From: Anaerolineae bacterium
GTDB taxonomy: Bacteria > Chloroflexota > Anaerolineae > JAFGEY01
Length of the DNA stretch: 13,439 bases
Assembly: GCA_016929775.1 (NCBI GenBank)
Contig: JAFGIE010000207.1
Coordinates: 1-13,439, forward strand
Direction: 5' to 3'
Under the pieces are notes generated by a model that was given only the letters and a program-made list of their open reading frames with translations, did no database searches and had not been told where the DNA came from. The position numbers and the translations under genes are program-made. Positions within the stretch are counted from its first letter, which is position 1, and every line of letters begins with the position of its first letter. Shown in pieces: positions 7,304 through 12,561 of this stretch.

Positions 7304-8349
7304 CACGCGTACCTCTCTCTCATCGCCTCCGCGACGCTCACCGTGAGGGAGAGCACGTGCTCAGCCAGGTCGTCGGACAAGGGGCCAAGCCCGCAGGATG
7401 GCGAGATCAGGGAAGCCTGGAGCAGGTCGTCGAGAGCGAGACCTGCCTTGGCGGCAAGCACGCCCATGCCGTCGCGGAGGCGGTCGACGAGCGATGCGGT
7501 GGTCTCGGTCCACGCAGCGTCGCTCTTAGGCGTGATGCCCCAGGCGAGCATCCCGCCGCGCCGCACGAAGCGGGCGATCTGGTCGGGGTAGAGCGCGACC
7601 TGGGGCGCGTACCCGTAGGCGTCAAAGCTGAGCACGTCCACCGACGTCTCGAGCAAGAGCGACCAGTCGGTGTTGCCACAGCAGTGGACCATGGACAGCC
7701 CCTCGATGCCGTCCAACACGTGCTGGATCAGCGCCGCTGCCTGCGTGCGATCGAGGGCCACGTAGGCCGACCCGAAGGACGACATGTAGGGTTCGTCGAC
7801 CGCCATGAGCGTGCAGCTGCAGCCCAGGCTCGCGGCGACCTGCCGCAGCGCTTGCTCCTGCCAACGTGCCTTGAGGCGCAGGTGCTGGGCGGTCGCGTCT
7901 GCCAGGATCTCGTCGTACAGGATCGGTCGACGGTCCTGGTCGACGACGGTCAGTCCCCAGCTGATGGGGCCCGTAACCTGTCCCTTGACGCAGCGCGGGG
8001 CGCGCGCCCACGCTGTCGCGTGCGCAAGAAAGGCGTGCAAGCCGGCGGCATAGGGCGGCGAGATCGCGCCGTGCGTCAGGTCATCGTCGAGCGTGGCCCT
8101 GTAGAGCGCCTCGAGCTCGGGGTCGAGGTCCCGGTCGCGATCGACCCACATGCGCTCCTCGCCGAGGACCACGCCGGGAAAGCGTTCGCTGTACTGGGCG
8201 TACATGCTCTCGCGAAAGGAGCGGCGCGGAAGCTGGGGCCAGCCCAGGATGGCGGGGAAAGAGGCGGCGACTTGGCGGCACGCCCGCTCGGGGTCCGCAA
8301 AGGGCAGGCTGCCGATGCTGAAGGCGTTCAGCGCTGGAAGCGTGGGCAT
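7303..8349 (-). CDS. MetE-like (cobalamin-independent methionine synthase catalytic domain) methyltransferase
   Basis: A 348-residue protein of the UROD/MetE-like superfamily corresponding to the catalytic half of MetE only. Zinc ligand candidates are visible: H222 and C224 in VHCCGN, and C319 in SPSCGL, matching the HxC...C arrangement that binds homocysteine thiolate in MetE. VDEP (184-187) and VKGQVTGPISW (121-131) are also family motifs. It lacks the N-terminal half of full-length MetE (about 750 residues), as do archaeal and bacterial core-MetE proteins, whose methyl donor may be a corrinoid protein rather than methyltetrahydrofolate. Its position 11 nt after mtnA, behind a SAM-I riboswitch, supports a methionine-related function. 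The start has GGGAGAA upstream. Acting on another thiol is possible. Confidence 0.8.
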   Translation of the reverse strand: MPTLPALNAFSIGSLPFADPERACRQVAASFPAILGWPQLPRRSFRESMYAQYSERFPGVVLGEERMWVDRDRDLDPELEALYRATLDDDLTHGAISPPYAAGLHAFLAHATAWARAPRCVKGQVTGPISWGLTVVDQDRRPILYDEILADATAQHLRLKARWQEQALRQVAASLGCSCTLMAVDEPYMSSFGSAYVALDRTQAAALIQHVLDGIEGLSMVHCCGNTDWSLLLETSVDVLSFDAYGYAPQVALYPDQIARFVRRGGMLAWGITPKSDAAWTETTASLVDRLRDGMGVLAAKAGLALDDLLQASLISPSCGLGPLSDDLAEHVLSLTVSVAEAMRERYA

Positions 8350-8360
8350 TCGCGTTCTCC

Positions 8361-9401
8361 CTAGCCCCGCACGTCCATCAGACGGGGCAGGCTGATGTCG
8401 AACGGAGGATAGGCGATCCCGCGCTCGGTGATGATGCCGCTCAGGTAACGGTGGGGCGTCACGTCAAAGGCGATGTTGGCGACCGGCACGCCCTCGGGCG
8501 CGATCCGCTGTCCGCCGATCACGGTCACCTCGTCGGGCGCGCGCTCCTCGATCGGGATGTCGTCCCCGCTGGGGAGGCTCATGTCGATCGTCGAGGTGGG
8601 CGACACGCAAAAGCAGGGAATCCCGTTCTCACGGGCGACCACGGCGAGCTTGTAGGAACCGACTTTATTGGCGACGTCGCCGTTGCCGGCAACCCGGTCG
8701 GCGCCATACAGCACCAGGTCGACCCTGCCGGTGCGCATAAGCTGCCCGGCGGCATTGTCGGCGATCAGCGTGCACGGGATCCCGTCGCGCATCAGTTCCC
8801 ACGCCGTCAGGCGTGCGCCCTGCAGGCGGGGGCGCGTCTCGTCAACCCAGACGTGGACGCGCTTGCCGTGCTCGACTGCCGCGCGCACGACGCCCAGCAC
8901 CGTGCCATAGTCCACTGTGGCGAGCGCGCCGGCGTTGCAGTGGGTGAGGATGTTGGCGCCGTCGCGCACCACCTCTTGCCCCAACGCCCCCATCTGGCGG
9001 TTGACCTGGACGTCCTCGTCGGCAATGGCCTGCGCTTCGGCTTCGAGCGCCGCCCGTATGGCGTCGGAGGTGGACAGGTGCGGCTGCGCCGCGCATTTGA
9101 GCATGCGGTCGATCGCCCAGAAGAGGTTGACTGCCGTGGGCCGGGTGACGCGGAGCTGGTCTGCTGCCGCTGCAAGGTCGGCGCGCAAGGCAGCGATCTC
9201 TTGTGCGGGGCTGTTGCGCGCCGCCAACGCCATCCCAAAAGCCGCCGTCGCGCCGATCGCCGGTGCGCCGCGCACGTACATCTCGCGGATCGACGCCGCG
9301 ACGCCCGGCACATCGTGGAAGGCGACGATCTTGAACTCGGTCGGCAGGAGCCGTTGATCGACCATGACTACTGCCCCGTTATCCCACTCGACAGTCCGCA
9401 T
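8361..9401 (-). CDS. mtnA: S-methyl-5-thioribose-1-phosphate isomerase
   Basis: Isomerises 5-methylthioribose-1-phosphate to 5-methylthioribulose-1-phosphate in methylthioadenosine salvage. The 346 residues match the family. Motifs include RGAPAIG (44-50), THCNAG with catalytic C155, [45 protein letters not shown] with catalytic D235, and the C-terminal [10 protein letters not shown]. The C155/D235 pair corresponds to Cys160/Asp240 of B. subtilis MtnA. It is the first gene after the SAM-I riboswitch and terminator, so its expression should rise when SAM falls. The ribosome site GGGGGUG (9406-9412) is weak and lies just past the terminator. MtnP, MtnK and later salvage genes are absent from the window. 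A ribose-1,5-bisphosphate isomerase is a related alternative, but the motifs and context favour MtnA. Confidence 0.95.
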   Translation of the reverse strand: MRTVEWDNGAVVMVDQRLLPTEFKIVAFHDVPGVAASIREMYVRGAPAIGATAAFGMALAARNSPAQEIAALRADLAAAADQLRVTRPTAVNLFWAIDRMLKCAAQPHLSTSDAIRAALEAEAQAIADEDVQVNRQMGALGQEVVRDGANILTHCNAGALATVDYGTVLGVVRAAVEHGKRVHVWVDETRPRLQGARLTAWELMRDGIPCTLIADNAAGQLMRTGRVDLVLYGADRVAGNGDVANKVGSYKLAVVARENGIPCFCVSPTSTIDMSLPSGDDIPIEERAPDEVTVIGGQRIAPEGVPVANIAFDVTPHRYLSGIITERGIAYPPFDISLPRLMDVRG

Positions 9402-9418
9402 CGGTCACCCCCAGACAC

Positions 9419-9443
9419 AAAAAAGCCTCTCACGTGGAGAGGT
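9419..9443 (-). terminator. Riboswitch-controlled intrinsic terminator
   Basis: On the minus strand the stem CCTCTC/GAGAGG (9442-9437 with 9431-9426) closes a five-base loop and is followed by six T (9424-9419). It stands 14 nt after the SAM-I aptamer and just before the mtnA ribosome site. The P1 3' strand of the aptamer contains AGGGG, which could pair with CCUCU of the terminator's left arm as an antiterminator when no SAM is bound. That pairing is a paper fold only. Confidence 0.8.
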
Positions 9444-9457
9444 TAGCCAAAGCATCC

Positions 9458-9581
9458 CCCTCATCTTCCAGCCGAGCGCATGGCGCTCTGCTGCCGGAAT
9501 TGGCACCGGGGCAGGACGTGGGCATGCTGCCTGGTTGCCGGGGGGTCATCGGGCCGGTCCCTCGCCCCCTCTGGATGGGAG
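9458..9581 (-). promoter_or_regulatory. SAM-I (S-box) riboswitch aptamer
   Basis: Minus-strand RNA of about 124 nt with the conserved S-box core in the right order: AGAG then GAGGGACCGGCCCGAUGA (near 9562-9546), CGGCAACC (near 9540-9533), GGUGCCAAUUCC (9507-9496) and a closing GAUGAG. P1 forms between 9581-9574 (CUCCCAUC) and 9465-9458 (GAUGAGGG) with one mismatch and one G-U pair. The class senses S-adenosylmethionine; ligand binding stabilises P1 and allows the downstream terminator to form, switching the operon off when SAM is plentiful. It lies directly ahead of mtnA and a metE-like gene, which is the expected context. Confidence 0.93.
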
Positions 9582-9608
9582 TTCCAGAGACTCAATTAAG
9601 CGCACGAT

Positions 9609-9637
9609 ATGGTAGCACAAGAAAGGGCCAATGTCAA
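9609..9637 (-). promoter_or_regulatory. Sigma70-type promoter of the SAM-I operon
   Basis: Minus-strand TTGACA (9637-9632), 17-nt spacer, TACCAT (9614-9609). Predicted transcription start is around 9602, about 20 nt before the aptamer P1. It is the only convincing promoter I found for the whole leftward operon. Confidence 0.75.
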
Positions 9638-9655
9638 ATCACACCGGCGTGGCAT

Positions 9656-9684
9656 TTGACCGGATAGGGCGATCGACGTATAAT
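9656..9684 (+). promoter_or_regulatory. Sigma70-type promoter of tRNA-Gly
   Basis: TTGACC (9656-9661), 17-nt spacer, perfect TATAAT (9679-9684), with the tRNA 5' end 10 nt later. It is back to back with the leftward operon promoter; the two -35 regions form an inverted repeat, GTCAAAT (9633-9639) and ATTTGAC (9654-9660). Confidence 0.8.
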
Positions 9685-9694
9685 GGGATGGCAA

Positions 9695-9766
9695 GCGGGA
9701 GTAGCGCAATGGTAGCGCATCAGCCTTCCAAGCTGGTTGTTGCGGGTTCAAGTCCCGTCTCCCGCT
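9695..9766 (+). tRNA. tRNA-Gly (anticodon UCC)
   Basis: A 72-nt cloverleaf. The acceptor GCGGGAG pairs with CTCCCGC (9759-9765), with U as discriminator. The D arm is GCGC/GCGC, the anticodon stem TCAGC/GCTGG closes loop CTTCCAA with anticodon TCC at 9727-9729, and the T arm GCGGG/CCCGT closes TTCAAGT. CCA is not encoded. It has its own promoter and terminator, so it is a single-gene transcript. It reads GGA, and by wobble probably GGG, codons. Confidence 0.96.
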
Positions 9767-9774
9767 CTGAGTCG

Positions 9775-9815
9775 AGACCTCCGATGTCTGCAAGACATCG
9801 GAGGTCTTGGCTTTT
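9775..9815 (+). terminator. Intrinsic terminator after tRNA-Gly
   Basis: A perfect 15-bp inverted repeat (9775-9789 with 9793-9807) around a three-base loop, followed by TTGGCTTTT. The stem is long for the short T-rich tail, but the position right after the tRNA supports the call. Confidence 0.88.
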
Positions 9816-9885
9816 GCCACCCGCGGGGATGCGATGATCTGCTCTCAGATGGCGTTCAAGATAGCTGTCGTATCGCAAACTGGTA

Positions 9886-9915
9886 TTGCTATCGGCCCTC
9901 GATCTGTGGTATACT
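9886..9915 (+). promoter_or_regulatory. Probable promoter of the methyltransferase gene
   Basis: TTGCTA (9886-9891), 18-nt spacer, TATACT (9910-9915). The predicted start near 9922 gives a leader of about 124 nt, unusually long for this window. The stretch from the tRNA terminator to here (9816-9885) shows nothing else. Confidence 0.6.
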
Positions 9916-9929
9916 GGGACAAGCCCGAC

Positions 9930-10028
9930 GGGGAGGGAGCGAAATGCGCGGATAGGCACGGACGAGGTGTACCCTATCCAAGGTGCAGAGCCTACAGCGG
10001 TCTTTGACCGCTGCCGCGCGTTTACCCC
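9930..10028 (+). ncRNA. Structured multi-branch 5' leader, candidate cis-regulatory RNA
   Basis: Nested perfect complementarity occupies nearly the whole untranslated leader. An outer GGGG/CCCC (9930-9933 with 10025-10028) encloses an 8-bp stem AAAUGCGC/GCGCGUUU (9942-9949 with 10016-10023, one G-U). Inside are GGAUAGG/CCUAUCC (9950-9956 with 9973-9979), a possible 3-bp AGG/CCU stem (9981-9983 with 9991-9993), and an 8-bp hairpin CAGCGGUC-UUU-GACCGCUG (9995-10013). The fold ends three bases before the AGGGAG ribosome site. GGGG at 9930 could instead pair with CCC at 9924-9926, offering a switch. It does not match the cores of the SAM, SAH, cobalamin, TPP, c-di-GMP-I, ZTP or fluoride classes as I know them. 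A regulatory role is inferred from position and structure only. Confidence 0.5.
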
Positions 10029-10045
10029 TGAGGGAGCAGAGTCTG

Positions 10046-10747
10046 ATGAGTGATCAAGACTTCGAGACCCCCGAGGAAATGGCTGCGTTCTTTGACGCCA
10101 GGACCGACGGGTACGATTGCTATATCCGCGACGACATCTTCCAAGAACCGACGTTCACCCAATTCTACGAGGCGGTGTCAGCGCCGATCCCAGAGACCGA
10201 AGAGGCGATCCGGGTCCTCGATCTGGGATGTGGAACAGGGCTTGAGATCGAGGCGCTGCTCAAGCGAGCGCCACAGGCACGGATCACCGGGATCGACCTG
10301 GCGCAGAACATGTTGGAGCAGCTGCAGACCAAGTATGCGACCCGTATGGGCCAGATCAGGTTGGTCATCGATTCGTACCTGACCATGCCGCTGGGCAGCC
10401 AGTGCTACGACTATGTCATCTCGGCGATGTCGATGCACCACCTGCTGCACGACGCCAAGCGCGCGCTCTATCGCCGGATCCACGCCGCCCTGGCGCCGGG
10501 CGGCAAGTACGTCGAAGGCGATTCGGTCATCCCGATCGGCATGGAAGACGAGTTCGTTGCCGAGTATCATACCCTCGCCGCCATGGTATCTCCGGCGCAC
10601 GAGGGGTACTATCACATTGACGTGCCCTTTTCGATCGACACGCAGCGTGACCTGCTGCTGGAGTCCGGATTCACAGACTTTGAGCTCTTGTGGGAGAGGG
10701 ACCCCAGCATGGTCTGGAACATGGCGGTCTATGTCGCCACCGCGTAA
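10046..10747 (+). CDS. Class I SAM-dependent methyltransferase
   Basis: A 233-residue Rossmann-fold methyltransferase of unknown substrate. Motif I is VLDLGCGTG (57-65) and the acidic residue after strand beta2 is D84 in GIDLAQNML. Motif post-II/IV is YDYVISAMSMHHL (121-133), with a post-IV LAPGGKYVEGD. The arrangement is that of the Methyltransf_11/25-like families of small-molecule enzymes. ATG at 10046 follows AGGGAG (10031-10036) by nine bases. A GTG-initiated extension to 9983 would run through the structured leader and has no good ribosome site. It is transcribed away from the SAM-riboswitch operon. Whether it methylates the deoxysugar product or something unrelated is not shown. Confidence 0.88.
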   Translation: MSDQDFETPEEMAAFFDARTDGYDCYIRDDIFQEPTFTQFYEAVSAPIPETEEAIRVLDLGCGTGLEIEALLKRAPQARITGIDLAQNMLEQLQTKYATRMGQIRLVIDSYLTMPLGSQCYDYVISAMSMHHLLHDAKRALYRRIHAALAPGGKYVEGDSVIPIGMEDEFVAEYHTLAAMVSPAHEGYYHIDVPFSIDTQRDLLLESGFTDFELLWERDPSMVWNMAVYVATA

Positions 10748-10884
10748 GCAAACCTGGGCATCTGCTGCGCTCGACGCTGGGCGCCATGGACAGGCTCCCT
10801 CCCGGATGGCGCTGACCACACGTCGCTGACTTGGATGTCACCCAACGGTCAGCCAGAGGTCAGCAACATGCGCGCCGAGTGCGG

Positions 10885-10890
10885 TAGAAT
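10885..10890 (+). promoter_or_regulatory. Possible -10 element for small membrane protein gene
   Basis: TAGAAT lies 17 nt before the ATG at 10908. No good -35 is visible at the right distance, so this is weak. The rest of 10748-10884 holds a 7-bp inverted repeat (GCGCCAT/ATGGCGC) without a T-tract and nothing else I recognise. Confidence 0.3.
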
Positions 10891-10907
10891 GTACGCGGGA
10901 GGAAACG

Positions 10908-11174
10908 ATGGACAGATTGCCAAACAAGGAGAAGCGATCGACTAACCCCAACCTTGGCCTCTCGCTGGGCCTGATCTATGGCACGGCGCTGGGCGTGGTC
11001 TTGAGCGCAGTGACGCGCCATCCATACTTCTTGGCGATCTTTGTCGGGGCGGGCATCAGCCTGGGTCTGGCCTTTGACCGCACGCGGCAGGAGCGCAGCC
11101 AGGGCGGTGCCCCGGAGGCACAGGAACCTCCAGCAGAGGGCCAAGGTCCCGGGAGCGAGGACAGACCGGGTTAG
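10908..11174 (+). CDS. Small glycine-rich membrane protein
   Basis: Unrecognised function; 88 residues. After a charged N-terminus (MDRLPNKEKR) come two short hydrophobic, glycine-spaced segments, about residues 17-34 (GLSLGLIYGTALGVVLSA) and 39-55 (PYFLAIFVGAGISLGLAF). They are joined by a short RHPY turn, giving a probable hairpin of two membrane helices with small-residue packing. The tail (56-88) is hydrophilic, rich in Gln, Glu, Pro and Gly, and likely disordered. GGGAGG at 10897-10902, five bases before ATG, supports the start. It resembles small glycine-zipper-like proteins seen in many Gram-positive bacteria, for which no function is established that I can cite. Confidence 0.7.
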   Translation: MDRLPNKEKRSTNPNLGLSLGLIYGTALGVVLSAVTRHPYFLAIFVGAGISLGLAFDRTRQERSQGGAPEAQEPPAEGQGPGSEDRPG

Positions 11175-11273
11175 CGCAGGCGGTGCTCGCGCAGTCGGCA
11201 CATACAGCGGGCGACCGGAGCGCCGCACCAGCCAACCTATAGGATGCCGGGTCTCTGTTGTCACGGACCCTCG

Positions 11274-11308
11274 AAGCAAATGCGGGCGCGCCATTCGGCG
11301 CGCCCGCA
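11274..11308 (-). terminator. Strong GC hairpin, terminator of candidate sRNA (possibly bidirectional)
   Basis: A perfect 12-bp inverted repeat (11281-11292 with 11297-11308) around a four-base loop. Reading leftward it is followed by TTTGCTT (11280-11274), a short T-rich tail. Reading rightward the tail is TCGTGTG, so it is a poorer terminator for the small membrane protein gene. Confidence 0.6.
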
Positions 11309-11436
11309 TCGTGTGAGCAACTGGATTCTCTTCATCTAGGCTGGTTTGGCAACTGGCAGGTTCAGACGTTAGTTGGGAGTTGGGATTTGCACCCGCCACG
11401 ACGTGCGTGGAACTGACTCCCGGACGCTCACGGGGC
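11274..11436 (-). ncRNA. Candidate small non-coding RNA with tRNA-like core
   Basis: Between a consensus promoter and a strong hairpin on the minus strand lies about 160 nt with no plausible coding sequence. A basal stem GUGAGCG/UGCUCAC (11431-11425 with 11319-11313) joins the two ends just before the terminator. Inside, GGGAGU/ACUCCC (11421-11416 with 11380-11375) encloses a 5-bp hairpin CCACG/CGUGG (11410-11406 with 11400-11396) and GGG-UGCAAAU-CCC (11394-11382), whose seven-base loop resembles a tRNA T-loop. Together these look like a tRNA lacking a D arm, with no CCA end. It does not fold into the long bulged rod of 6S RNA or match SRP, tmRNA or RNase P RNA as I know them. A decayed tRNA is possible. 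Confidence 0.45.
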
Positions 11437-11439
11437 GGG

Positions 11440-11468
11440 ATTATACACTGCTTTTGCAGAGGCGTCAA
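11440..11468 (-). promoter_or_regulatory. Consensus sigma70-type promoter, leftward
   Basis: TTGACG (11468-11463), exact 17-nt spacer, perfect TATAAT (11445-11440). No open reading frame with a ribosome site follows before the hairpin at 11308, so it points to a non-coding transcript. Confidence 0.75.
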
Positions 11469-11599
11469 GTCGACATCTAGCGCGTGGCGAGCGATGCCCC
11501 TTCCACTGGGACGCCAGCTGGCCTTTTTGGCCGTTCTGAGTTATCATGAGATCAGGGAGTGATGGCGCGGCATTCGTGTGTCCAAAGGAGAATATGGCC

Positions 11600-12118
11600 A
11601 TGCACAGGCCCAAGGCATTCCACGCATGGGTGGTGGTCTTGGCTGTCGCGCTCGCGCTGTCCCTCCACTTTCGCGTGCAGGCGACGTCGGGCGTTCTGGC
11701 GGGGATAACCCCCACGCCGACGAACACGACTGAGCCGCCGACCGAAGCGCCTCCGGAGACGACCGAGCCGCCGACGGCGACGACCGAACCGCCGACGGCG
11801 ACGATCGAACTGCCGACGGCGACGACCAAACCGCCGACGGCGACGACCAAACCGCCGACGGCGACGACCGAACCGCCGACGAATACGCCGGCGTCGCCGA
11901 CAGACACGCCCGATCCGCGGACGAGCCCCCCTGGCTCGCCGCCGGGTACCCCGTTCCCGCCGGGAAGCGGGTCTGCGTGGATGCCCGTCCAGCCCGGCGC
12001 ACCGTCGACCGGCGGTCTGCTCGACTATGATGCGCTGATCTGGCTCCTGCTGAGCCTGGTCCTGTGCGCGATCGTCGTCCTGGGGATGTGGCGACCCAGG
12101 CGCGCCAGCCGGAACTGA
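11600..12118 (+). CDS. Secreted PT-repeat protein with sortase-type sorting signal
   Basis: A predicted cell-surface stalk protein of 172 residues. The N-terminus is a signal peptide (MHRPKAFHAW, then VVVLAVALALSL, likely cleaved after VQA near residue 28). Residues about 37-110 are Thr/Pro-rich low complexity, including six 7-residue units of the type EPPTATT. A Gly/Pro/Ser linker follows. The C-terminus has the tripartite layout of a sorting signal: APSTGG (134-139), a hydrophobic span (about 145-164) and the tail RPRRASRN. The motif has Ala where canonical LPXTG has Leu. ATG at 11600 is nine bases after AGGAG (11586-11590); ATG at 11594 in the same frame is too close. No folded domain is visible, so it may be a spacer or glycosylated stalk. 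The next gene is a sortase. Confidence 0.8.
   Translation: MHRPKAFHAWVVVLAVALALSLHFRVQATSGVLAGITPTPTNTTEPPTEAPPETTEPPTATTEPPTATIELPTATTKPPTATTKPPTATTEPPTNTPASPTDTPDPRTSPPGSPPGTPFPPGSGSAWMPVQPGAPSTGGLLDYDALIWLLLSLVLCAIVVLGMWRPRRASRN
11765..11890 (+). repeat. Six tandem 21-bp units inside the PT-repeat gene
   Basis: Units of 21 bp (pattern GAACCGCCGACGGCGACGACC) begin at 11765, 11786, 11807, 11828, 11849 and 11870. The two starting at 11828 and 11849 are identical; others differ at one to a few positions, and the last degenerates. They stay in frame, so unit number could vary between strains without breaking the gene. Confidence 0.85.
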
Positions 12119-12561
12119 GGGGATCTGCACGTGCGCTCGTCTCTACGTGTGGTGGTCCCTGCCTCGCCGGCTTTCCCACTCTGCGCCAGCGAGGACCGAG
12201 CGTGACGGCACACTGTTGTCCCTATCTTGCGCCAGAAGGTAGGGCAGTCGGGGTACCGTCGGCGCCAAGTCCTCGCCTGCGCTGTCATGCGAGCGGCTCC
12301 CCCGAGCGCGTGCCATCTACGTTCCAGTCCAAGGTCTGTCTGAGGTCGGGCTTTGTGCACTGCCCGCGCGCACCAACACCGGGCGATCGCCGGGGCCTAT
12401 CGGCGGGCGGACCCCGGTCCGCGCAGAGCTCAGCTGGGCATGGGGCGGGGTGGCTCGGGCCCGTCCCCTACGGTGCCGAGAGAACGGTGTACAGCGGTGA
12501 TGCCCGTCGCGGCGCGGGGACCGGCGGGGCGGGACCTGGTACAAGGCGTGCCCGCGCCGGC
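12119..12561 (+). other. Intergenic stretch of 443 bases without a recognised gene
   Basis: An open frame continuous with the sortase spans most of this stretch, but its translation is Arg/Gly/Pro/Ser/Cys-rich with no fold, repeat or signal, as expected of unselected GC-rich DNA. I found no consensus promoter, tRNA, or terminator with a T-tract. It may hold the sortase promoter or a GTG start at 12487 (preceded by GAGAGA), but neither is convincing. Confidence 0.4.

Noticed and set aside
9816..9885. Small open frames after the tRNA terminator
   Set aside because: No ribosome site, they cross the terminator hairpin or structured leader, and show no protein features.
10787..10815. Inverted repeat GCGCCAT/ATGGCGC after the methyltransferase as terminator
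   Set aside because: The loop is about 18 bases and no T-tract follows.
11372..11421. Possible cobalamin riboswitch from the GGGUGCAAAUCCC resemblance
   Set aside because: The required upstream GCCACUG and downstream CCCGCAAC core elements are missing, and a terminator rather than a gene follows.
11765..11890. CRISPR-like array
   Set aside because: Units are contiguous without spacers and are translated in frame as Pro/Thr repeats.
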